Part shown: in pieces, positions 43,058 to 50,514 of the stretch
How the letters are laid out: the number at the start of each line of letters is the position of its first letter
How positions within the stretch are numbered: position 1 is the stretch's first letter
Assembly: GCA_023480665.1 (NCBI GenBank)
Contig: JAMCWR010000019.1
Coordinates: forward strand, 7,522 to 62,507
DNA: 54,986 nucleotides
Direction of reading: 5' to 3'
From: Gammaproteobacteria bacterium
GTDB taxonomy: Bacteria > Pseudomonadota > Gammaproteobacteria > UBA9339
Notes under the pieces: model-generated
Told to the model about the DNA's origin: nothing
The model's input: only the letters and a program-made list of their open reading frames with translations
Databases searched by the model: none
Position numbers and translations under genes: made by a program

Positions 43058-44449
43058 ATGTTTAGAAAAAATATGCAAAATTTGCAATTATGGTTTAAAG
43101 ACCAAAACCGCAAGCCTCTTGTTATTAGGGGATCAAGGCAGGTTGGTAAAACATGGCTGGTTCGCAGTTTAGCTACACAGTTAAAACTCGACTTATTTGA
43201 ATTAAACTTTGAGCGTAATCCTAAAATCAAAGCATTGTTTTCTGATAACGATCCTGAACAAACTATTTTACAGCTTGAATCATTCTTTAACCGAAGTATT
43301 AACTCTAAAAAAGCTTTGTTATTTTTAGACGAAATTCAAGCGGCCCCAGAATTACTAGCTAAACTGCGTTGGTTTGCTGAGGAAAAACCAGAATTAGCGG
43401 TTATTGCAACTGGCTCTTTGCTAGATTTTACTTTGGCTGATCATGAATTTAGTATGCCGGTGGGTAGAATTAGTTATATGTATATAGAACCCATGTCTTT
43501 TGAAGAATTTTTATTAGCGTTAAACCAAAACAAATTGTGCGAGTATCTTTCAAACTTTACTTTGCAAGATAAGATTCCGGAAATTATTCATGACCGCCTG
43601 CTGCAATTTTTACGAGAATATATTTTAGTTGGCGGGATGCCGTCTGCTGTAGAAATTTGGATGCAAAAAAAATCTTTTTTTGCTGTTAGTGAAATACATA
43701 ACGGTATTTTACAAACTTTCCGTGATGATTTTGCTAAATACGCAAAAAAAATCGCATTTGATAGATTGGATGATATTTTTAGAAGTATACCTAATTTACT
43801 TGGTAAAAAATTTAAATATAGCTTGGTTAATAAAGAAGTGCGATCTGAAGTTTTAAAGAAGGCTCTAAATTTGCTGTGTAAGGCAAGAGTTTGCCATAAA
43901 GTATTTAGTTGCTCGGGTAATGGTGTACCATTGGCTGCTGATATAAAAGAAGATATTTTTAAAGTAATTTTTTTAGATGTTGGTCTAGTATCTTCAGCGT
44001 TAGGATTATCTATTACCACAGAAAATATTTTTACTCGATTTAAATTGATTAATGAAGGTAGCATTACTGAGCAGTTAGTAGGGCAATTATTACGAACAGT
44101 TTCTCCATATTATATTGATCCAAAATTATATTACTGGGTAAGAGAAAAAAGTGGCTCAGCTGCAGAGATTGATTACCTTATGCAATATAATACTAAGGTT
44201 ATTCCAATTGAGGTAAAAGCTGGAACTACTGGAACATTAAGATCATTACATGGATTTATGCAAAAAACTAAATTACAAACCGCAATTAGATTAAATGCTG
44301 ATTTCCCGAGTGTTACTGAAGTTAAGCTAAAAGACTTTGCTAATAGACCAATCGAATATACTTTATTTTCTTTGCCGTTTTATTTAACTGAACAGATTAA
44401 TAGATTGGTGGCTACGGGTGGACTCGAACCGCCGACCTCAGCATTATGA
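43058..44449 (+). CDS. AAA+ ATPase with DUF4143 C-terminal domain, 3' end running into a tRNA gene
   Basis: 463 residues. Walker A is RGSRQVGKTWLVRSLA (about residue 25), Walker B LLFLDEIQAAPELLAKLRW, and sensor IATGSLLDF. The C-terminal DUF4143 region has nuclease-like YYWVREKSGSAAEIDYLMQY and PIEVKAGTTGTL, a PD-(D/E)xK-like arrangement. These ATPases are common, often horizontally acquired, and of uncertain role. The last residues, VATGGLEPPTSAL, are encoded by the antisense strand of tRNA-Met, so the natural stop seems lost and translation ends inside the tRNA gene (stop at 44447-44449). A related but distinct ATPase lies at 45671-46792. Confidence 0.85.
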   Translation: MFRKNMQNLQLWFKDQNRKPLVIRGSRQVGKTWLVRSLATQLKLDLFELNFERNPKIKALFSDNDPEQTILQLESFFNRSINSKKALLFLDEIQAAPELLAKLRWFAEEKPELAVIATGSLLDFTLADHEFSMPVGRISYMYIEPMSFEEFLLALNQNKLCEYLSNFTLQDKIPEIIHDRLLQFLREYILVGGMPSAVEIWMQKKSFFAVSEIHNGILQTFRDDFAKYAKKIAFDRLDDIFRSIPNLLGKKFKYSLVNKEVRSEVLKKALNLLCKARVCHKVFSCSGNGVPLAADIKEDIFKVIFLDVGLVSSALGLSITTENIFTRFKLINEGSITEQLVGQLLRTVSPYYIDPKLYYWVREKSGSAAEIDYLMQYNTKVIPIEVKAGTTGTLRSLHGFMQKTKLQTAIRLNADFPSVTEVKLKDFANRPIEYTLFSLPFYLTEQINRLVATGGLEPPTSAL

Positions 44450-44482
44450 GTGCCGCGCTCTAACCAGCTGAGCTACGTAGCC
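44406..44482 (-). tRNA. tRNA-Met (elongator, anticodon CAT)
   Basis: 77 nt with encoded CCA. The acceptor arm GGCTACG pairs with CGTAGCC; the anticodon loop CTCATAA gives CAT. The D arm AGCTCAGCTGG and T arm GGTTCGAGTCC are standard. It resembles elongator tRNA-Met rather than initiator, since the acceptor arm has a paired first base. The 3' part overlaps the end of the ATPase frame on the opposite strand. Confidence 0.95.
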
Positions 44483-44512
44483 ATGATAAAAACAATTAAG
44501 AATTAAAAATAA

Positions 44513-44600
44513 CATTGTTGCATAAATAGGTATTTCCGCACACATAAAATTTCTACATAATATACTGTTTAATTATAAAAATATTAATTATGCAACAAAA
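44513..44600. mobile_element. TTGTTGCATAA MITE, uninterrupted copy
   Basis: Perfect 11-bp arms TTGTTGCATAA (44515-44525) and TTATGCAACAA (44588-44598), with CACATAAAATTTCTACA inside, as in the copy at 29277. The ends resemble those of some IS5-type elements. No transposase. Confidence 0.7.
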
Positions 44601-44669
44601 CCTATGGAAAATTATTAAAAGTAAATTGTGGCGAGCGGTACCTGCTTTGTCAAGAGATAAAAATCTTCA

Positions 44670-45575
44670 TCATTTATCATCTGAATTATTTTTGTTCAGG
44701 CTGCAACAAGGGCAAATGCTCCAATCATTTATTCCCTCTTTTTCTTTGAGTGTTTGTGGAGCGGAAATTTTTGTATCATCAAGTTGCGATTTTTTATGTT
44801 CAAAGCGACTTGAATTAGGAGTGATATCGACAGAACACTGTTCGGGGATGGAATTATACGTAGTTGCTCTTTCATATCTTTGCGCTGGGTCACCTTTTAA
44901 TCCAAAATAAAACTGAAAAAGTATTAAAGGAATAAAACATGCAACTGTCATAACCAAAGGTGTTACAAATAATTGGCCGATATGAAAAGAAAAATAAGCT
45001 GGTGATACAAATGGTAATGATCCACCAAAGCCAAATTGGGTGAAGGCAATAATTGCGGTAAATGCAAAAGCGCCTAGATATGCTAAAGTAGTGCATATCG
45101 AATTAACCATGCCATACCATGCTGCGTTATATTCTGCACCAAGAGCTGATGCGCTATCATTTATTTCGTTGGGGGTAATGTAGCTGTTATTTCTCGCTTC
45201 ATGAAATCTATATCCCCAAATTGCAGTATTAACTATTGCAGCAATTGCTTTAACAGCACAAAAAAAGCAAAGATAAGGAGCTATATGGAAAGTTAATAGC
45301 GTTGGATCCATACTAAAATTGGAGGTGATGGCGAATGTTAAGGCGCCAAAAGCTATAAAAACATCACACACAGTACTTATTTTAGTTTCATAAGAATTAC
45401 GCCAAGTTAAAATTGCTCTTACAAGCTGGATAGCAGCAAAAACACTTGTTACAATAATTGCTGTGAGTTGAGTAAAAAGTTCTAGTTCTAATAATAGAAA
45501 TAAAGAAGCAAGAAACAAAGCAGTAATAAGTTCTTGCCAGCGCAGAAAGTTATCTTTAGCAGATTGTAGAGCCAT
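44670..45575 (-). CDS. Unknown membrane protein with cytoplasmic tail
   Basis: 301 residues, not recognised. About six hydrophobic spans occupy residues ~15-230 (ALFLASLFLLLELELFTQLT, VFIAFGALTFAI, FHIAPYLCFFCAVKAIAAIV, LGAFAFTAIIAFTQFG, GQLFVTPLVMTVACFIPLIL). A polar tail of ~70 residues contains Cys-rich WSICPCCSLNK near the end, which might bind metal. AGGGAAGG precedes the start, a strong ribosome-binding site. It sits between the two DUF4143 ATPases. Function unknown. Confidence 0.65.
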   Translation of the reverse strand: MALQSAKDNFLRWQELITALFLASLFLLLELELFTQLTAIIVTSVFAAIQLVRAILTWRNSYETKISTVCDVFIAFGALTFAITSNFSMDPTLLTFHIAPYLCFFCAVKAIAAIVNTAIWGYRFHEARNNSYITPNEINDSASALGAEYNAAWYGMVNSICTTLAYLGAFAFTAIIAFTQFGFGGSLPFVSPAYFSFHIGQLFVTPLVMTVACFIPLILFQFYFGLKGDPAQRYERATTYNSIPEQCSVDITPNSSRFEHKKSQLDDTKISAPQTLKEKEGINDWSICPCCSLNKNNSDDK

Positions 45576-45670
45576 AAAACCTTCCCTCTTAAGAAACTTA
45601 ATTTATTTATACGCATTATAGCACAAAAACAATAAACATGAATGGTTTTGATTATCACAGGTTTTGATTA

Positions 45671-46792
45671 TCATAATTTTAGTGCTAGTAGATAACTAGT
45701 TAAGTTTACAACTTCAGTATTATTTTCTACGCGCTCATGACGTAAGTCATAGACTAATTGTGTGGCTGGAAACGAGTATTTTTTTTGTAATAACATAAGA
45801 GAACGACTTAAAGCAGCATCGCTATTTTTGACCTCTAAAATTTGTTCGATTTTATCGTTGTTAACCAGTGCAAAATCCACTTCGAGTCCATCTTTGGTGC
45901 GTAGATAATGTAATTTATAATTTTTTCCTTCATAATCATTTTTTGCTAACACATGTTTTAGTAAACATAATGCAACAAAATTTTCCAGCTTTGCTCCAAT
46001 ATTGCCATTAATTAACCCAACATCAAAAAAATAGAGCTTCGGTTCTTTGATGAGGCTACGCGCAATATTTTTCGCGAACGGAGTAACACGAAATACGATA
46101 TATAAAGCTTCAAGGATACGAATATATTTTTTTACCGTATTTGGGGCAATATTTATATCTTCAGCAATCGATTTATATGAGATTGGTGAACCAACTTTAG
46201 TTTTTAATAATTCAAAAACAAGCTGCATATTTTTAATATTTTCAATGTTGTCGAATTCGAAAATGTCAGTGCGTAATAAACTATCAACGTATTGGTTGCG
46301 CCAACGCGCAGCATCAATTGGATCTTCTGCTAAAAATGGTTCTGGAAAACCTCCTCGTGTTAAAAACCGTTCGATATCTTTTGCATAAACTGTGTTTTTT
46401 AATTCGGCAGGACTAAATGGTAACAAATGATGAGTAAAATACCTTCCAGCAAGTGAATCGCCTACTTGTCGGAAGATGCCTAGGCGTGCACTGCCTGTAA
46501 CTAAAATTTGTTGCGTTTCTGGTTTGGTGTCATAAATACCTTTTAGATAATTTTTCCATTGTGGCATTTTATGCAATTCATCAAAAATCAATAATTGTGT
46601 ACTGGAACGCCATGCTGCTTCCTTGATGATTTTGCGATCGGCAAAATTATCGTAATTTAAATAAACTCCTTGAGAATAATTTTTTAAGATTTGTTTTGCA
46701 AGCCAGGTTTTTCCAGCTTGACGAGGACCAACTAGGAAAACCATTTTTTTTGATAAATCTTTTATGATTAGCTCTTTTTGTATTCTATCCAT
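45671..46792 (-). CDS. AAA+ ATPase with DUF4143 domain, second copy
   Basis: 373 residues from ATG 46792 with GGGGG upstream; an in-frame GTG at 46825 lies inside a palindrome and is unlikely. Walker A is VGPRQAGKTWLAKQIL, Walker B LLIFDELHKMPQWKNYLKG, sensor LVTGSARLG. The middle is a winged-helix-like segment (ISYKSIAEDINIAPNTVKKY). The C-terminal nuclease-like part is LHYLRTKDGLEVDFALVNN then QILEVKNSD. Shorter than and clearly different from the ATPase at 43058, so they are separate acquisitions or old paralogues. A 26-bp inverted repeat covers its upstream region. Role uncertain in this family. Confidence 0.85.
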   Translation of the reverse strand: MDRIQKELIIKDLSKKMVFLVGPRQAGKTWLAKQILKNYSQGVYLNYDNFADRKIIKEAAWRSSTQLLIFDELHKMPQWKNYLKGIYDTKPETQQILVTGSARLGIFRQVGDSLAGRYFTHHLLPFSPAELKNTVYAKDIERFLTRGGFPEPFLAEDPIDAARWRNQYVDSLLRTDIFEFDNIENIKNMQLVFELLKTKVGSPISYKSIAEDINIAPNTVKKYIRILEALYIVFRVTPFAKNIARSLIKEPKLYFFDVGLINGNIGAKLENFVALCLLKHVLAKNDYEGKNYKLHYLRTKDGLEVDFALVNNDKIEQILEVKNSDAALSRSLMLLQKKYSFPATQLVYDLRHERVENNTEVVNLTSYLLALKL

Positions 46793-46811
46793 TGGATTGC
46801 CCCCTGTGTTT

Positions 46812-46875
46812 CGACTATTTTGCACGCTATTGCAGAAAAGTCAAGACTATTCTGCAATAGCGTGCGTTTTAGTCG
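46812..46875 (-). promoter_or_regulatory. 26-bp inverted repeat upstream of second ATPase
   Basis: Arms at 46812-46837 and 46850-46875, containing GCACGCTATTGCAGAA and its inverse, differ at four positions; loop 12 nt. On the minus strand a TTGACT lies within it, a possible -35. It could be an operator for autoregulation or a strong cruciform. Confidence 0.7.
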
Positions 46876-46929
46876 GAAAAACTCTGTATATTCCAAATTT
46901 TGGCTTTGTATGGCGTTGGTTTGTATTGA

Positions 46930-47162
46930 GTAGGAGCGGGTTTGTATTGTAGGGGCGAGTTTGTGTTTGAAGTATCGCAGTTTGGCAGAATCTAAATTCG
47001 TAAAATTTACCGCGGTTTATTAGATACTGTAGAAACTCGCCCGTAATAATTTTGTCACTGCACCTAACGGGAAGGTTTCTGCGATTTTAATAAGATCGCA
47101 GAATTTGCAATATTTTTAGTTTCGATTTATACCGCAGTTGCTAATGACAAACCTTCCCCTAC
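46930..47162. repeat. GTAG-GGGCGGG and GGGAAGGTTT elements, side by side
   Basis: Unit 1 (46930-47042) has two left-end motifs, GTAGGAGCGGGTTTGTATT and GTAGGGGCGAGTTTGTG, core TGGCAGAATCTAAATTCG, end GTAGAAACTCGCCCG. Unit 2 (47069-47162) is the variant family in reverse orientation, GGGAAGGTTTCTGCGAT to GACAAACCTTCCCCTAC. The 488-bp gap 46793-47280 contains nothing else but the ATPase palindrome. Confidence 0.75.
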
Positions 47163-47280
47163 ATTTACATCAAGCCAAAATTTGACTTGTACAGAACGCA
47201 GAAAAACACGGTATTGCGTTTATGAAATTAAATTGTTAGATATTCAGTTTGTTTTTTTCTCTGACCTTAGAGGTGTGCTA

Positions 47281-47860
47281 AATGAAAAATCGTAAACAAG
47301 AAAGGTTGCTTCGGATGCAGCGCGGATATCACCAAAGTCATTCTTGGTGTTTACAGGGAGATGGTTTGTATATCCCACATTCTTATAAAGAAATATCACC
47401 AGACGCTTATTGAACAAAAGTTATATTATGAACGTTTGAATGATATTCATAAACACATTAGTGCAGAGGGCATTGATTTAGAGGTTTACCCATCTTGGCG
47501 ACAGGAAAACCTTACGTGGGCTGTTGGAGTGAATATAATAGCACCTATTGAAATATGAAATGAAAATGAATTAAAAGTACTTGCTTCGCTAGTGCGTTGG
47601 CTCATGCTTAGACAGACTACGCTTGAGTTAGAATTTCCTAATTATCGATATGGCAGAGAAGAGTGGATCAAAAAGTATATGCAATGATCAGAATGAAATT
47701 TGCGCGTTTCTACATAATCTCCGGACCACAATTTTTAACAATTATGAATGCAAACAATTGTCAATGCAGTGTTAGTTGCATGGTGGTGTATTGAGGATAA
47801 AATTCCAGACAAGGATTATTTATTAAATTATGCGCAGATTTTGCGCGAAATTATTTAGGC
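47281..47860 (+). pseudogene. Decayed gene with frameshift and in-frame stops
   Basis: A start at 47281 gives 43 residues (MKNRKQERLLRMQRGYHQSH) then a stop. The coding signal continues in another frame (ERLNDIHKHISAEGIDLEVY, then LTWAVGVNI), meets a TGA, and resumes in the same frame (NELKVLASLVRWLMLRQTTL, then NYRYGREEWIKKYMQ) to another stop. A further open segment (ATG 47751, VLVAWWCIEDKIPDKDYLL) ends at 47860. I do not recognise the protein. Confidence 0.6.
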
Positions 47861-47879
47861 GTCAAAACAGGAATACGGC

Positions 47880-48812
47880 ATGAAGATGGTTTTCAAAATA
47901 AAATTCAAAAATAAGTTCCTAGTTCTAATTAGCATTATCATTTTTCCATTGATCGTTTTTGCGCAAGGTCAATACGACAAAATTGCTAACGTTGCCATAT
48001 ATTCTGAATACTATCCAAATCCACAGGCAAGATTTCAAGGCACCATAATCTTTGAGAATGGTAGTATTAATACAGTAGAGGAATGGAAGCAAAATAAAAA
48101 CTTCCTCGATTGTGTCAGCCAATATGGTGGTATTTTTATGTACGATCATAATGGTTTAGGTAAAAGCCCACCTGATCTAAGTACTTCTGTAAAAAATCCT
48201 ATTACAGCCAAATTAATCAATAACAAGTTGATAGCATTATTGCAAAAGCGACATATTAAACCGCCATATATTTTAGTTGCTCATTCTTATGGTGGATTGT
48301 ATGCAGGTTATTTTGCTCGTAAATACCCAAATTTAGCTAAGGGTGTACTGATGATTGATCCATTACCAAATAATTCTGAATTTCCTGAACGCGTGATGGC
48401 AGAGATAGACCCATTGAATAAACTAGCACAACAAATTTCTAATAAAGAAATGTATAATAAATACTCTTATAAAAAAGCAATTGAACATAAATTGATTCCA
48501 GCCGAAGTTGTTTATCATATGTTAGGGTTCGAGCAAACGAAAAAAGAAATCAATCAGTTACCTACCTTAAGCAACAATATTCCAATAATTGTTCTTTCTT
48601 CCAGTTGGATGGAAGAACATAAGCTAACCAAAACAGGAGATTGGTATGAAAAACAGAGACAATGGATAAATAGCAACCCAAATAGCAAAATAATCAAGGT
48701 ACCTGGTGGTCATTTTATTCACAGGGAGCATCCAGAACTTGTTTGTGAACAAATTAAAGTGCTTGTAGCTTTAGCAAGCTGTGCTACACCAAATAAACCA
48801 GTAATAAAGTAA
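47880..48812 (+). CDS. Secreted alpha/beta hydrolase
   Basis: 310 residues. A signal peptide is visible (basic start, FLVLISIIIFPLIVFA core, cleavage near AQG). The fold matches alpha/beta hydrolases: oxyanion/early-strand region TIIFENGS, YDHNGLGKSPP, nucleophile elbow LVAHSYGGLYAG (Ser of AHSYGG), acid in VLMIDPLPN or later, and catalytic His in VPGGHFIHREHP. Substrate unknown (lipase, esterase or other). Export makes an outward-acting enzyme likely. After the stop, a frame-shifted open stretch to ~48953 may be a lost C-terminal extension. It follows a decayed gene. Confidence 0.8.
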   Translation: MKMVFKIKFKNKFLVLISIIIFPLIVFAQGQYDKIANVAIYSEYYPNPQARFQGTIIFENGSINTVEEWKQNKNFLDCVSQYGGIFMYDHNGLGKSPPDLSTSVKNPITAKLINNKLIALLQKRHIKPPYILVAHSYGGLYAGYFARKYPNLAKGVLMIDPLPNNSEFPERVMAEIDPLNKLAQQISNKEMYNKYSYKKAIEHKLIPAEVVYHMLGFEQTKKEINQLPTLSNNIPIIVLSSSWMEEHKLTKTGDWYEKQRQWINSNPNSKIIKVPGGHFIHREHPELVCEQIKVLVALASCATPNKPVIK

Positions 48813-48956
48813 ATAATTCAGTAGTTCCTAAAAAAGAAATAATAAAGACAGAAAATCAGCTAAAACAAATAAACTTTTTAAATTTTTCTAAAATTGATGA
48901 AGCACATAAACTAAGTTTAGGAAGTAGAACAAAAGTAGCAGTACTGGATTGAATGC
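48812..48956 (+). pseudogene. Short open remnant after the hydrolase
   Basis: In a different frame from the hydrolase, 46 codons without a start run to TGA (PKKEIIKTENQLKQINFLNF, then SLGSRTKVAVLD). It is either a frameshifted tail of the hydrolase or the fragment of another gene; KVAVLD resembles the first catalytic-site strand of subtilases, but the stretch is too short to assign. Confidence 0.3.
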
Positions 48957-48957
48957 C

Positions 48958-50094
48958 TTATTTTTTCTTAGCAACAAAAAAAATCGGTAATGATAAAACC
49001 TGCAAGAACATGCAAAAAATTATCATCCAAGGTAGAGAAATATCATACAAAAATCCCATAAATGCACTGCCTAAAAACCAAGCAAAGCCAAATGCCGTAT
49101 TATAAATGCCATAAGCTCGACCGCGTTTTTCTTTAGGAATAATATCACCGATGATGGCTTTTAATAGTGAACTTTGTGCTCCGGTGCCAATTCCCCACAA
49201 TATCATCCCAAGAAAGACCATTACTGGGCCGCCAAGAAAAATTAGTGGAGCAAAAAATGCCGCGATAAACGTGGAAATAATTAAAGTAACATATCCATAA
49301 TGATCATATAGCTTACCTAAAAGCAATACTGAAATTGAACTTACTCCTAATCCCACAGCATAGGAGAGTGGAATAAAAGCGCTACTAACAACAGCGTGTT
49401 TTTGTAGGTGATACGCAATTAGCGGAAAATCTGCATAGCCTGCAGCTAATGAAGCGCTAGCGAGTAAATATACCCAAAATTTTATGTTTGCTCGTGTTTC
49501 TTCTGGTACACTTAATTCTAGTTGTTGTGGTTCTGGATAAGTTCTGCTTGCAATAACAAGCGCAATAACCGAGATTAGTGCTGGAATAAATAGAATGGCA
49601 AATCCGTTTTGATAACTCCCTTTAAAAAATAAAACTATTGTAACAATAATAGGTCCAAGCATCGCGCCTAGCTGGTCAAAAGTTTGATGTAAACCAAAAC
49701 CGAAACCTCTGCCCATGCTATGGGTTGCATGAGAAAGCATCGCGTCACGTGCCGGCGTTCTTACTGCTTTACCAATTCGCTCTAGAACTAACAAAAATGC
49801 TGCTAGTTTCCAATTGCCAGCTAATGCGAGTAGTGGTGTACCGATAAGGTTACATCCATAGCCAAAAAAAGTGCAGAGCCAGTAGCGCCCGGTTTTGTCA
49901 ACAAAGTAGCCGGAAAACAAGCGCAAAGCATAACCAACAAATTCGCCGAATCCAGAAATTAAGCCAACAAGAGCTGCATTGGCTCCAAGTAAGCCGAGAA
50001 ATGCTCCGCTAACGCTTTTTGCGCCTTCTACTGTGATATCAGAAAAAAAGCTGACAATGCCGAGGATAATTACTAGTTTGAGAGCGCTGTTCAT
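48958..50094 (-). CDS. MFS transporter
   Basis: 378 residues with 11-12 membrane spans. Typical MFS loop between spans 2 and 3 (GYFVDKTGRYWL) and GRGFGFGLHQTFDQLGAMLGP, with a second-half loop LLGKLYDHYGYV and IPKEKRGRAYGIYN. The pattern (VRTPARDAMLSHA, KRGRAYGI) is like uncharacterised drug- or solute-efflux MFS members. ATG 50094 (MNSALKLVIILG) fits better than the in-frame TTG at 50127; no clear Shine-Dalgarno sequence. Substrate unknown. It is divergent from tkt. Confidence 0.8.
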   Translation of the reverse strand: MNSALKLVIILGIVSFFSDITVEGAKSVSGAFLGLLGANAALVGLISGFGEFVGYALRLFSGYFVDKTGRYWLCTFFGYGCNLIGTPLLALAGNWKLAAFLLVLERIGKAVRTPARDAMLSHATHSMGRGFGFGLHQTFDQLGAMLGPIIVTIVLFFKGSYQNGFAILFIPALISVIALVIASRTYPEPQQLELSVPEETRANIKFWVYLLASASLAAGYADFPLIAYHLQKHAVVSSAFIPLSYAVGLGVSSISVLLLGKLYDHYGYVTLIISTFIAAFFAPLIFLGGPVMVFLGMILWGIGTGAQSSLLKAIIGDIIPKEKRGRAYGIYNTAFGFAWFLGSAFMGFLYDISLPWMIIFCMFLQVLSLPIFFVAKKK

Positions 50095-50165
50095 TTGGTT
50101 GTGCCAGGCACCGACAGTTAACAACAACTATTTGATATTATGGTTATTATTTTTTAATAACAGTA

Positions 50166-50243
50166 CGTATCCGATATAAGCATAATTACTTAAGCTTTTC
50201 AAATTATAATCGATTAATTTCAACTATATTATGTCGGATACGT
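50166..50243. promoter_or_regulatory. Inverted GTATCCG sites upstream of tkt
   Basis: GTATCCGATATAA (about 50168) and its near-inverse TTATGTCGGATAC (about 50230) lie ~50 bp apart; a third GTATCCGG occurs near 50294. Possible regulator sites in the 420-bp divergent gap between the MFS gene and tkt. Confidence 0.35.
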
Positions 50244-50373
50244 CGAGTTTTTCAGGAAAAAACAAATATAATCAATAATTTTTTTACAACTAGCCGTATC
50301 CGGCACCTCCTTTCCCAGTAAAATTTTAATTGCCCAATTGCAAGAATTGAGTGAAAATAGCCGGAAAAAAACA

Positions 50374-50491
50374 AATTAAGAATGAATAATTAAGAATTAA
50401 GAATGATAGTGTCACACAAAACGTGACGGTTTATATTAAAAAAATACGCGAAGCGACAACAATTCTTAATTCTTAATTTTTAATTCTTCAT
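50374..50491. repeat. ATTAAGAAT palindromic element, copy 2
   Basis: AATTAAGAATGAATAATTAA, core GTGTCACACAAAACGTGACG and ACGCGAAGCGACAACAATTC, then TTAATTCTTAATTTTTAATT. Closely similar to the copy at 20641-20770. It ends ~24 nt before the tkt start, so it lies in or over the 5' leader. Confidence 0.75.
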
Positions 50492-50514
50492 TGCTTTTAT
50501 AAGGACGATTAAAT

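Noticed and set aside
44590..44910. 106-residue + strand frame
   Set aside because: It starts in the TTGTTGCATAA MITE and runs antisense to the well-supported membrane protein gene 44670-45575.
15005..47162. CRISPR array
   Set aside because: The repeats are 80-110 bp palindromic units scattered over many gaps without regular unique spacers, and no cas genes are present.
47281..47700. TGA recoded as Trp or Sec
   Set aside because: In-frame TGA codons occur only in this decayed stretch, together with a frameshift and a TAA; TGA is the normal stop of several intact genes (ssb, efp-neighbouring epmB leader, 26355 gene), so recoding is not supported.
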